6,018 bases of DNA from Anaerolineales bacterium (GCA_026985785.1 JALSPT010000260.1:1-6018), one strand, 5' to 3'; positions 1 to 6,018 are shown, numbered from the stretch's first letter. Numbers and translations are program-made. Notes: generated from the sequence alone by a model not told the origin.

Positions 1-485
1 TGGAAGCGTTCGACCCCACCCGCCTGGCCGACCGCATCCTCGGCATGGGCGACATCCTCGGCCTGATCCAGCGCGCCGAAGAGGCGCTGGACGAAGAAGA
101 AGCCGCCCGCCAGGCCGAGCGGATGCTTTCGGGCGAATTCACGTTGGAAGATTTCGCCCAACAACTGCGCCAATTGCGTAAACTCGGCCCCCTCGGCCAG
201 TTGTTGGAGATGCTCCCCGGCCAATTGGGGCAGGCCGCCCGCCAGATTTCGCCCGAACAGGCCGAAAAGCAACTCAAGATCACCGAGGCCATCCTCAACT
301 CCATGACCCCCGAAGAGCGGCGCAACCCCAAAATCCTCAACGCCAGCCGTCGCCGCCGCATCGCCCGCGGCTCCGGCACCACCGTGCAGGACGTCAACCA
401 ACTGATGAAGCAATACCGCCAGATGCGCCGCATGTTCAAAACGCTCAAGAAAACCGGCTTCCGCGGCCTGGGGCTGCCTTTCTAA
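1..485 (+). CDS. ffh: Signal recognition particle protein Ffh, C-terminal part (5' truncated)
   Basis: Ffh is the GTPase subunit of the signal recognition particle; with 4.5S/6S RNA it binds signal sequences emerging from the ribosome and delivers them to FtsY at the membrane. The frame is open from base 3 and the first visible residues (EAFDPTRLADRILGMGD) match the linker that joins the GTPase domain to the M domain, so the NG domain lies upstream of the window and the ATG at 45 is internal. About 160 residues are visible. They include the finger-loop MLPG (about bases 210-221) and the RNA-binding helix-turn-helix SRRRRIARGSG (bases 345-377), followed by TTVQDVNQLMKQY, the M-domain signature. 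The protein ends with a short basic tail and GLGLPF, a normal length for the family. The TAA stop at 483-485 directly abuts the next start codon, implying co-transcription and probably translational coupling with rsmI. Confidence 0.96.
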   Translation, partial: EAFDPTRLADRILGMGDILGLIQRAEEALDEEEAARQAERMLSGEFTLEDFAQQLRQLRKLGPLGQLLEMLPGQLGQAARQISPEQAEKQLKITEAILNSMTPEERRNPKILNASRRRRIARGSGTTVQDVNQLMKQYRQMRRMFKTLKKTGFRGLGLPF

Positions 486-1325
486 ATGTCCACCCTGTAC
501 CTCGTGGCCACGCCCATCGGCAACCTGGAAGACATCACCCTGCGCGCCTTACGGGTGCTGCGGGAAGTTCCCCTCATCGCCGCAGAAGACACCCGCCGCA
601 CCCGCCAACTGCTCAACCATTACGACATCCCCACCCGCCTGACAAGTTACCACGAACACAACCAGCGCCGCGCCACCGCGCGCCTGTTGCGCGCCCTCTC
701 GGAGGGCGACGTCGCCCTGGTGTCCGATGCCGGCACACCGCTCATCAACGACCCCGGCGCGGCACTGGTGCAAGCCGCCCTGGCCGCGGGGCACCACGTC
801 GTGCCTGTGCCGGGCGCCAGCGCCCCTCTGGCTGCCCTGGTTGCCTCCGGCCTGCCGGCCGAGGCGTTTCTCTACCTCGGCTACCTGCCACGCAAGCCCA
901 CCGAGCGGCGCGCCCTGCTCCAACAGGTCGCCGCCCTGCCCTACACCCTCATCTTCCTGGAAACACCGCACCGCCTGCAAGCCGCGCTGGACGACCTCGC
1001 AGCGATATTGGGCGGCGAGCGCCCCATCGCCGTGGCGCGGGAACTGACCAAAGCCCACGAAGAAATCCTGCGCGGCACAGTTGCCGAGGCGCGGGCGCAC
1101 TTTGCCGCCCACCCTCCGCGCGGCGAATTCACCCTGGTGATCGGCGGCGCACAGCCGCAAGCGCCCCAACGATGGCCAGAGGCCAAACTGGAGGCCGCCA
1201 TCGCCGCCGGGCTACAAGCCGGTGAAAGCCCTTCTGCCCTGGCACGCCGCCTGGCCGCTGCCAGCGGATGGCCCCGGCGAGCGGTGTACCAGAAGATCGT
1301 TGCCGTTCACGACGAACCCTCATAG
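486..1325 (+). CDS. rsmI: 16S rRNA (cytidine(1402)-2'-O)-methyltransferase RsmI
   Basis: RsmI is a cytoplasmic SAM-dependent methyltransferase that adds the 2'-O-methyl group to C1402 in the decoding centre of 16S rRNA. The 279-residue length is close to E. coli RsmI (about 286). The tetrapyrrole-methylase-like fold is recognisable from VATPIGNLEDIT (residues 7-18), AAEDTRRTRQLL (32-43), SDAGTPLINDPG (80-91), the SAM-site loop PVPGASA (107-113), LETPHR (159-163), ARELTKAHEE (184-193) and GEFTLVI (213-219). A C-terminal helical segment (about 250-272, ALARRLAAASGWPRRAVYQK) resembles the small C-terminal extension seen in the family. The ATG at 486 follows the ffh stop with no spacer, and no good Shine-Dalgarno is visible, so initiation probably depends on ribosomes finishing ffh. 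The main motifs are all present and no frameshift is apparent. Confidence 0.96.
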   Translation: MSTLYLVATPIGNLEDITLRALRVLREVPLIAAEDTRRTRQLLNHYDIPTRLTSYHEHNQRRATARLLRALSEGDVALVSDAGTPLINDPGAALVQAALAAGHHVVPVPGASAPLAALVASGLPAEAFLYLGYLPRKPTERRALLQQVAALPYTLIFLETPHRLQAALDDLAAILGGERPIAVARELTKAHEEILRGTVAEARAHFAAHPPRGEFTLVIGGAQPQAPQRWPEAKLEAAIAAGLQAGESPSALARRLAAASGWPRRAVYQKIVAVHDEPS

Positions 1326-1370
1326 CCTCGCTTCGCCCTGCGCTACGCTTTTTGCCGCTCCTCCCTTCCC

Positions 1371-3071
1371 ATGCCCACCCTGCCCGACCTGCTGCGCTTT
1401 CTCTACGGCCCCACCCACGGTGATGCCGCGGCCAGGCTCTTGCGCCAACGGCTGACGGCTTTCCGCCGCGCCCATCCTGCCCTGCAAGCCGCCCCCCCGC
1501 CCACCGAGCGCCTCACCGCCCGCGACGCCGTGCTGATCACCTATGGCGACCAGTTCCGCCGCCCCGGCGAACCACCTTTGCGCACGCTTCACCACTTTCT
1601 GCGCGCCTACCTGGGGGATGAAATTTCCACCGTCCACCTCTTGCCGTTTTTCCCCTACTCCTCCGACGACGGCTTCTCGGTGATCGACTACCGCCGCGTC
1701 GATCCCAACCTGGGCACCTGGGAAGACATCCGACGGCTGGAAGACGACTACCTCTTGATGTTCGACGCGGTCATCAACCACGTCTCCCGCCAATCGACAT
1801 GGTTTCGGGCTTTTTTGCGCGGCGAATCGCCCTACACCGACTACTTCATCGTGCCGCCCCCCGAGGCCGACCTCTCGCAAGTCGTGCGCCCGCGCCCCTG
1901 GCCGCTGCTCACGGCGGTGAAAACCGCCCGCGGCGTCCGGCGGGTATGGACAACCTTCAGCGAAGACCAGATCGACCTGAACTACGCCAACCCCGCAGTG
2001 CTGTTGGAAATTGCCGACGTCCTGCTTTTCTACATCGCTCGCGGGGCGCACATCATCCGCCTGGACGCCATCGCCTACCTGTGGAAAACCTACGGCACGC
2101 CGTGCATCCACCTCCCCCAAACCCACGCGGTGGTCAAACTGTTCCGCGCCATGCTGAACCAGGCTGCCCCGGCGGTGCTGTTGCTCACCGAGACCAACGT
2201 CCCCCATGCCGAAAACATCGCCTACTTCGGCGATGGATACGACGAAGCGCAACTGGTGTACAACTTCACCCTGCCGCCGCTCACGCTGCACGCGCTGCAC
2301 ACGGGGAACGCCGAGCGGCTGACGGCCTGGGCGCGCACACTGCGCACTCCCAGCAAGGCCACGACGTTCTTCAACTTCCTGGCCTCCCACGACGGCATCG
2401 GCGTGCGTCCCGCCGAAGGCTGGCTCAGCACCGCAGAGATCGAAGCCCTGACCGCGACCATCCGGGCACACGGCGGGCAAGTTTCCACCTATACCCGCCC
2501 TGACGGCTCGCAAGCCCCCTACGAACTCAACACCACCTGGTACGACGCCCTCAACAACCCCCATCACCCCACGCCGCTGGACGTGCCGCGCTTTTTGGCC
2601 TCACAGGCGATCATGCTTTCGCTGGCAGGCGTGCCGGGGATTTACATTCATTCGCTGTTCGGCTCGTCCAATTGCCAGAGGTGCTACCGGCAGAAAGGGC
2701 AACCGCGCGCCCTCAACCGGGAGAAATTCGCCTACGCCGACCTGCAAGCGCACCTGAGCGCCGCCGGCGACCGGGCTGCCCGCATCCTCTCGACCTACCG
2801 CCGCCTGTTGGCCGTGCGCCGCCGCCAACCTGCTTTTCATCCCCAGGTCGCGCAAGAGGTGCTCGCCCTGCATCCGGGCGTCTTCGCCGTGCGCCGGGAA
2901 GCCGAGCGGCAAACGCTGTGGGCGCTGATTTCCGTGCAACCCCGCCCACTACGCCTCACCCTGCCAGAAAGCGGACTTTATCACGACCTGCTGAGCGAAG
3001 AAACCACAGAGCACCACGTCACGCTGGCGCCCTATCAGGTGCGGTGGTTGGAAAAACGCCCGCCGCGCTAA
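1371..3071 (+). CDS. GH13 (subfamily 18-like) sugar phosphorylase, sucrose/glucosylglycerate phosphorylase type
   Basis: Enzymes of this group reversibly phosphorolyse an alpha-glucoside (sucrose, sucrose 6'-phosphate or 2-O-glucosylglycerate) to glucose 1-phosphate in the cytoplasm. The 566-residue protein has no signal peptide. The GH13 barrel motifs are intact: DGFSVIDY (residues 100-107), region I DAVINH (132-137), region II RLDAIAYLWK with the likely nucleophile D232, region III TETNVPH with acid/base E274, and region IV SHD with D341. YIHSLFGSSN (425-434) and the nearby ALNREK (447-452) are subfamily features. From memory of the family, TETNVPH-ENI-YFG favours the glucosylglycerate or sucrose-6'-phosphate phosphorylase branch over classical sucrose phosphorylase; the exact substrate cannot be read from the sequence. 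The start is ATG 1371: the nearest in-frame upstream stop is the rsmI stop itself, and no Shine-Dalgarno is visible. It lies 45 bases after rsmI, probably co-transcribed. No sugar transporter or kinase is seen nearby. Confidence 0.87.
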   Translation: MPTLPDLLRFLYGPTHGDAAARLLRQRLTAFRRAHPALQAAPPPTERLTARDAVLITYGDQFRRPGEPPLRTLHHFLRAYLGDEISTVHLLPFFPYSSDDGFSVIDYRRVDPNLGTWEDIRRLEDDYLLMFDAVINHVSRQSTWFRAFLRGESPYTDYFIVPPPEADLSQVVRPRPWPLLTAVKTARGVRRVWTTFSEDQIDLNYANPAVLLEIADVLLFYIARGAHIIRLDAIAYLWKTYGTPCIHLPQTHAVVKLFRAMLNQAAPAVLLLTETNVPHAENIAYFGDGYDEAQLVYNFTLPPLTLHALHTGNAERLTAWARTLRTPSKATTFFNFLASHDGIGVRPAEGWLSTAEIEALTATIRAHGGQVSTYTRPDGSQAPYELNTTWYDALNNPHHPTPLDVPRFLASQAIMLSLAGVPGIYIHSLFGSSNCQRCYRQKGQPRALNREKFAYADLQAHLSAAGDRAARILSTYRRLLAVRRRQPAFHPQVAQEVLALHPGVFAVRREAERQTLWALISVQPRPLRLTLPESGLYHDLLSEETTEHHVTLAPYQVRWLEKRPPR

Positions 3072-3074
3072 AAC

Positions 3075-3119
3075 CAAGCAGGGAACACCCTGCCTTCGCA
3101 TGTGCGTTACGCCTGCTTG
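3075..3119 (+). terminator. Pair of mutually exclusive hairpins after the phosphorylase gene
   Basis: Four bases after the phosphorylase stop codon, GCAGGG (3078-3083) can pair with CCCTGC (3088-3093) across an AACA loop. The same left arm extended, CAAGCAGG (3075-3082), is also perfectly complementary over 8 bases to CCTGCTTG (3112-3119), so the two stems cannot form together. Neither is followed by a proper T-run; the sequence after 3119 is only pyrimidine-rich (CTTCTCTCC). The position between two genes and upstream of a candidate promoter suggests transcript-end formation or mRNA 3' stabilisation. Calling it a terminator is an inference. Confidence 0.4.
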
Positions 3120-3146
3120 CTTCTCTCCAATACCAGCGAGTGGGTG

Positions 3147-3152
3147 TATACT
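3147..3152 (+). promoter_or_regulatory. Candidate sigma-70-type -10 element (TATACT)
   Basis: TATACT matches the -10 consensus TATAAT at 5 of 6 positions and sits 40 bases before the start codon at 3192, inside the only relatively AT-rich intergenic gap of the window. The -35 region is poor: TCTCCA at 3124-3129, with 17-base spacing, matches TTGACA at only 3 of 6. If real, transcription would begin near 3158-3160 and give a short leader of about 30 bases carrying the strong ribosome-binding site. It would drive the GNAT-peptidase pair separately from the upstream genes. Confidence 0.35.
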
Positions 3153-3178
3153 TGTTTTAGTAGCCATGATCTCTCACC

Positions 3179-3184
3179 AAGGAG
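3179..3184 (+). promoter_or_regulatory. Strong Shine-Dalgarno site AAGGAG
   Basis: AAGGAG lies 7 bases before the ATG at 3192, which is ideal spacing. It decides the start of the following gene: the reading frame is open back to an ATG at 3102, but that ATG falls within the hairpin region, has no ribosome-binding site, and would add 30 residues unlike the family N-terminus. It is the only strong Shine-Dalgarno among the starts visible in this window. Confidence 0.88.
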
Positions 3185-3191
3185 TGGCATT

Positions 3192-4325
3192 ATGCTCACC
3201 GTGCGTCAAATTGACACCACCAACAAAGCCGACGTCCGCAAATTCGTGCGCTTTCATTACGATTTGTACCGCGGGACGCCGCAATGGGTCCCCCCTTTCA
3301 TGCGGGATATCGAATTTGCCCTCAACAAACAAAAACACCCTTTCTACGAACATTCCGATGCCGATTTCTTCCTCGCCGAACGCGATGGCGAAGTGGTGGG
3401 GCGCATCTCGGCGTTGGAAATCAAACCGTACAACGAGTACCATGACAAGAAAACCGCCAGTTTCTACTTCTTCGACGTGATCGAAGACCTGGAGGTGGCC
3501 AAGGCCCTCTTTGCCCGAGTGGAAGAATGGGCACACAAACGCGGGCTGGACACCCTGATCGGCCCCAAGGGCTTTAGCGCCTTCAACGGCTACGGCATTC
3601 AAATCGAGGGCTTCGAGCACCGCCAGATGATGGACATGATGAATTACAACTTCCCCTACTATCCCCAATTCATGGAAGCGATGGGATTTGAAAAGGAAGT
3701 GGATTTCGTGTCCACCTACGTCCACGCGCCGGACTACGAATTGCCGGAACGGGTACATCGCATCGCCCGGCGCGTGCAAGAGCGGGGCACTTTCCGGGTG
3801 CATACGTTCAAATCCACCCGCGAAATTCGCCGCTGGGCAAAAAAGATCGGCGAAACTTACAACAACACCTTCGTCAACAATTGGGAGTATTACCCCCTCA
3901 CCGAGCGCGAGATCAAATACATCGTGGATACGCTGGTGCTGGTCGCTGTGCCGCGCTACATCAAAATCATCCTTCACGGCGAGGACGAGGTCATCGGCTT
4001 CCTGTTTGGCTTCCCCGATGTGTCAGCCGCCATGCAACGGGCCAAGGGGCACCTCTATCCCTGGAACATCGCCGACCTGCTGATCGAACGAGCCCGAACC
4101 AATTGGATTTCGCTCAACGGCGCGGGGGTGCTACCCAAATATCACGGGCGGGGAGCCAACGTGCTGCTTTACGAAGAAATGTACCAAACGGTGAAATCCG
4201 AAAACCGCTTCGAGCACGCCGAACTGACCCAGGTCGCCGAAACCGCCCGCGAAATGCGCAAAGACTTGCGCAACATCGGAGCCAAGGAATACAAAAATCA
4301 CCGCGTGTTTCGGAAGAAAATTTAG
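3192..4325 (+). CDS. YghO-like GNAT-superfamily protein of unknown substrate
   Basis: This 377-residue soluble protein resembles the E. coli YghO type of GNAT-related proteins, whose substrate is not established to my knowledge. The N-terminal part has the family hallmarks FVRFHYDLYRGTPQWVPP (residues 18-35), HPFYEHSDADFFLAERDG (49-66), which leads into a beta hairpin EVVGRISA (67-74) typical of the GNAT fold, then GPKGFS and YYPQFMEAMGFE. The C-terminal part contains a second GNAT-like stretch: a beta hairpin ending DEVIGFLFGFPD, then GVLPKYHGRGAN (312-323), which resembles the acetyl-CoA pyrophosphate loop (R-x-x-G-x-G/A). A two-lobed GNAT architecture is therefore inferred. ATG 3192 is chosen over the in-frame ATG at 3102 because of AAGGAG at 3179-3184. 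There is no signal peptide. The next gene starts 18 bases downstream, so the two are probably co-transcribed. The acyl donor and the acceptor are unknown. Confidence 0.82.
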   Translation: MLTVRQIDTTNKADVRKFVRFHYDLYRGTPQWVPPFMRDIEFALNKQKHPFYEHSDADFFLAERDGEVVGRISALEIKPYNEYHDKKTASFYFFDVIEDLEVAKALFARVEEWAHKRGLDTLIGPKGFSAFNGYGIQIEGFEHRQMMDMMNYNFPYYPQFMEAMGFEKEVDFVSTYVHAPDYELPERVHRIARRVQERGTFRVHTFKSTREIRRWAKKIGETYNNTFVNNWEYYPLTEREIKYIVDTLVLVAVPRYIKIILHGEDEVIGFLFGFPDVSAAMQRAKGHLYPWNIADLLIERARTNWISLNGAGVLPKYHGRGANVLLYEEMYQTVKSENRFEHAELTQVAETAREMRKDLRNIGAKEYKNHRVFRKKI

Positions 4326-4343
4326 CCCCCAGCGGAACGGACG

Positions 4344-5843
4344 ATGGCCGTGCGGAAAAAATGGGTGGGGTTGGTCGTAGGTCTGATATGGCTGATGACG
4401 AACAGCGGGTGCAGCCAGCAGGCGCGCCCGTTGTTCGCGTCCCCCACCGCCACCGCAACCCCTTTCCTCCCGGCCACGGCCACCCCGGTGCCCCCCACCG
4501 CCACAAACACCCCAACACCGGTACCGCCTTCCCCCACCCCCACCATCACCCCCTCGCCCACCCCAACGCCGGTGCCCCGACCGGCCTACCGCCTGGACGC
4601 AGAACTGGATTACTGGCAACGCAGCCTGACGGTTGCCGAACGCATCACCTACCCCAACCGCACCGGGAAAGCATTGCCCTCCCTGGTGCTCAACGTTGCC
4701 CCCGCGCAGTGGAAGGGGGTGTTTACCCTGGTTTCTGCCGCAGCCGACGGTAAGCCCATCCACGGCACCCTCGACGGCACCCGCTGGGAAATTGTCCTGC
4801 CCACCCCCTTGCCAGCGGGGCAAACGACCACCCTCCAGATCCATTACCGCCTGGCGCTGCCTTACAAAAACGCCAGCCGCCTTTTCGGCATCGACGCCCA
4901 TCAGGTCAATCTGGTGGATTGGTATCCCTTTGTGGTGCCTTACACGAAAAGCGCCCACTGGCTGTGGCACAAGCCCTGGCCGTTTGGCGACTACTTGGTC
5001 TATCCTTCCTCGGACTTCGACGTCACCCTGCACCTGAAACATGCCGCCGCCAACACCCGCATTGCAGCCAGCGCCCTGCCGGACGCCGACGGCCATTACC
5101 GCCTGCAGGGAGCGCGGACGTTCGTGTTTTCGCTCAGCCCCGAATTTCAAACCGCCAGCGCTCAGGCCAAAGGCATTACCATCACCAGTTACTACTTTCC
5201 TGCGGTGGCTGCAGGCGGGAAAGTGCTCCCCCGCTATGCCGCGCAGGCCATTGCCACCTTTACCCGCCGCTACGGCCCACTGCCGCGCAAACACCTCGCC
5301 ATCGTATGCACCGAAGCCGCCGACGGCATGGAATACAGCGGCTTGGTTTTCCTCAGCGCCAACTTCTACCGCGCCTACGACCGCACCCTGCTCAACAATC
5401 TGATCACCCTCGGAATGCACGAACTCTCCCACCAATGGTGGTACGACCAGGTGGGCAACGACCAGGCCGAGCACCCGTGGCTGGACGAGGCGCTGGCAAC
5501 TTACAGCGAATGGGTGTTCTACCACGACAATTACCCCGCCGACGCCCCACTGTGGTGGAACTTCCGCGTTTCCTGGTTCAAGCCTACGGGCTACATCAAC
5601 CGCAGCATCTACGACTACCCCACCTTCCGCCCCTATGTCAACGCAACCTACCTGCAAGGGGCGCGGTTCATGGATGCCCTCCGCCGCGCCATCGGAGACG
5701 AGGCATTCTTCGCCTTTTTGCAAGATTACCAGCGCACCATGCGCGGGCGCATTGCCACCCCCGACGACTTTTTCCGCATCCTCAACCGCCACACCACCCC
5801 CCAACACTACCAGCCCGTCGTGAAGCAATACTTCACGCCGTGA
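4344..5843 (+). CDS. Lipoprotein M1-family zinc metallopeptidase (aminopeptidase N-like)
   Basis: This is a 499-residue gluzincin predicted to be exported and lipid-anchored, cleaving peptides outside the cytoplasm. Residues 1-22 form a lipoprotein signal peptide (RKK n-region, hydrophobic core, NSGC lipobox with Cys23). Residues 34-80 are a Thr/Pro-rich linker. About 81-260 match the beta-rich N-terminal M1 domain. The catalytic domain holds GMEY (328-331), the counterpart of the GAMEN exopeptidase motif, the zinc site HELSH (H359, E360, H363), and WLDEALATY with third ligand E382, exactly 18 residues after H363. Y436 in ATYLQG is the likely catalytic tyrosine. The large C-terminal helical domain of PepN (about 870 residues) is absent, as in many compact bacterial M1 proteins. 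Start ATG 4344 lies 18 bases after the GNAT gene with only a weak GGA (4334-4336) ahead of it. Strict aminopeptidase activity is inferred, not shown. Confidence 0.92.
   Translation: MAVRKKWVGLVVGLIWLMTNSGCSQQARPLFASPTATATPFLPATATPVPPTATNTPTPVPPSPTPTITPSPTPTPVPRPAYRLDAELDYWQRSLTVAERITYPNRTGKALPSLVLNVAPAQWKGVFTLVSAAADGKPIHGTLDGTRWEIVLPTPLPAGQTTTLQIHYRLALPYKNASRLFGIDAHQVNLVDWYPFVVPYTKSAHWLWHKPWPFGDYLVYPSSDFDVTLHLKHAAANTRIAASALPDADGHYRLQGARTFVFSLSPEFQTASAQAKGITITSYYFPAVAAGGKVLPRYAAQAIATFTRRYGPLPRKHLAIVCTEAADGMEYSGLVFLSANFYRAYDRTLLNNLITLGMHELSHQWWYDQVGNDQAEHPWLDEALATYSEWVFYHDNYPADAPLWWNFRVSWFKPTGYINRSIYDYPTFRPYVNATYLQGARFMDALRRAIGDEAFFAFLQDYQRTMRGRIATPDDFFRILNRHTTPQHYQPVVKQYFTP
4443..4583 (+). repeat. 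Low-complexity Thr/Pro-rich coding repeat (linker)
   Basis: This stretch codes for residues 34-80 of the metallopeptidase and is built almost entirely from ACC/ACA/ACG (Thr), CCC/CCA/CCT/CCG (Pro) and GCC (Ala) codons, giving irregular TP, TATATP and PTPT units. It is a degenerate protein-level repeat rather than an exact DNA tandem repeat. Such linkers are thought to hold a catalytic domain away from the membrane anchor across the cell wall. They are also possible sites of O-glycosylation. Confidence 0.85.
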
Positions 5844-5913
5844 GAAACGGGGGGGAGGAAAACACGCCCGACGGCCAAGGGGGAAAAGATTGCCCGGCAG
5901 CACCCTCCAAGAC

Positions 5914-5944
5914 AAGCCCGCCGAAGCGCCAGCCGGGGCTTTTC
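5914..5944 (+). terminator. Weak candidate intrinsic terminator after the peptidase gene
   Basis: About 70 bases past the peptidase stop, AAGCCC (5914-5919) can pair with GGGCTT (5936-5941). A smaller alternative is AAGC (5924-5927) with GCTT (5938-5941), plus two inner C-G pairs around an AGCC loop. Either stem runs into TTTT (5940-5943) and the AT-rich AATAAAA that follows. The stem is short and the T-run is brief, so the call is tentative, but the place is right for the end of the GNAT-peptidase transcript. Confidence 0.4.
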
Positions 5945-6001
5945 AATAAAACCCAACTTACCGTATTTTGCCGCGCCGAGGTCGATCTCACCCATCCCCC
6001 G

Positions 6002-6017
6002 GCCGCCTGACGGCGGC
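6002..6017. other. Strong GC hairpin at the window edge
   Basis: GCCGCC (6002-6007) and GGCGGC (6012-6017) form a perfect 6-bp stem with a TGAC tetraloop, extendable by a G-T pair (6001 with 6018). The window ends on the first T after the stem. If more T residues follow, this would be the main + strand intrinsic terminator for the unit above. It could instead serve a convergent gene or a downstream leader. The region 5844-6018 otherwise shows no supportable gene. Confidence 0.45.
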
Positions 6018-6018
6018 T

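Noticed and set aside
1323..1370. Possible terminator between rsmI and the phosphorylase (TAGC...GCTA then TTTTT)
   Set aside because: Only four base pairs could form with a large mismatched interior, so the T5 run at 1349-1353 is not preceded by a real stem.
1320..2567. Open frame of 415 codons on the - strand across the phosphorylase
   Set aside because: Same pattern: antisense to clear GH13 catalytic motifs, low-complexity Gly/Val/Gln-rich product, no family resemblance.
3102..3191. Upstream ATG that would extend the GNAT protein by 30 residues
   Set aside because: No ribosome-binding site precedes it, it lies inside the hairpin region and upstream of the candidate -10, and the AAGGAG at 3179 fits ATG 3192 exactly.
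3174..3977. Open frame of 267 codons on the - strand across the GNAT gene
   Set aside because: Antisense shadow of a gene with strong family motifs and an ideal ribosome-binding site; its product has no recognisable domain.
4443..4583. Repetitive CCACC-rich DNA considered as a CRISPR-like or tandem repeat array
   Set aside because: There are no uniform repeat units or spacers; it is in-frame coding for a Thr/Pro linker.
4131..5915. Long open frame of 594 codons on the - strand across the peptidase
   Set aside because: It overlaps the well-supported M1 gene almost completely, translates to Gly/Val/Arg-rich sequence with no recognisable motif, and has no ribosome-binding site. It is a by-product of GC-rich codon use in the real gene.
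5941..5969. Possible promoter TTTCAA-17-TATTTT for a gene beyond the window
   Set aside because: Matches are 3/6 and 4/6 only, overlap the candidate terminator, and no downstream start codon is visible; too weak to list.
5807..5995. Small - strand frame of 62 codons at the right end
   Set aside because: It overlaps the 3' end of the peptidase gene, has only a weak purine-rich stretch before its start, and its product is not recognisable.

Overview
The window looks like ordinary chromosomal DNA from a GC-rich bacterium, most likely a member of Chloroflexota (Anaerolineae-like). That placement is an inference. It rests on the Thr/Pro-rich 'PTATATP'-style linker after a lipoprotein signal peptide, which is common in exported proteins of that group, on the GC-rich codon use, and on the general character of the five proteins. 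No marker gene in the window settles the taxonomy.

All five genes are on the + strand and tightly packed. Bases 1-485 hold the 3' end of ffh (the signal recognition particle protein, methionine-rich M domain). Its stop codon abuts the start of rsmI (486-1325, 16S rRNA 2'-O-methyltransferase). After 45 bases comes a GH13 sugar phosphorylase of the sucrose/glucosylglycerate phosphorylase type (1371-3071). These three probably form one transcription unit. A 120-base gap (3072-3191) then contains two competing hairpins, a TATACT -10 candidate and a strong Shine-Dalgarno site. This is the one clear regulatory boundary in the window.

A second unit starts there: a YghO-like, GNAT-related protein of unknown substrate (3192-4325), followed 18 bases later by a lipoprotein M1-family zinc metallopeptidase (4344-5843). 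The last 175 bases hold no convincing gene, only a weak terminator candidate and a strong hairpin at the very edge.

The first unit mixes protein targeting and ribosome maturation with one carbohydrate phosphorylase. The second pairs a cytoplasmic acyltransferase-like protein with a cell-surface peptidase. No shared pathway is evident for either pair. I found no mobile element, CRISPR array, RNA gene or clearly new system. The points most worth following are the substrate of the phosphorylase, the function of the GNAT/peptidase pair, and the switch-like hairpins between the two units.
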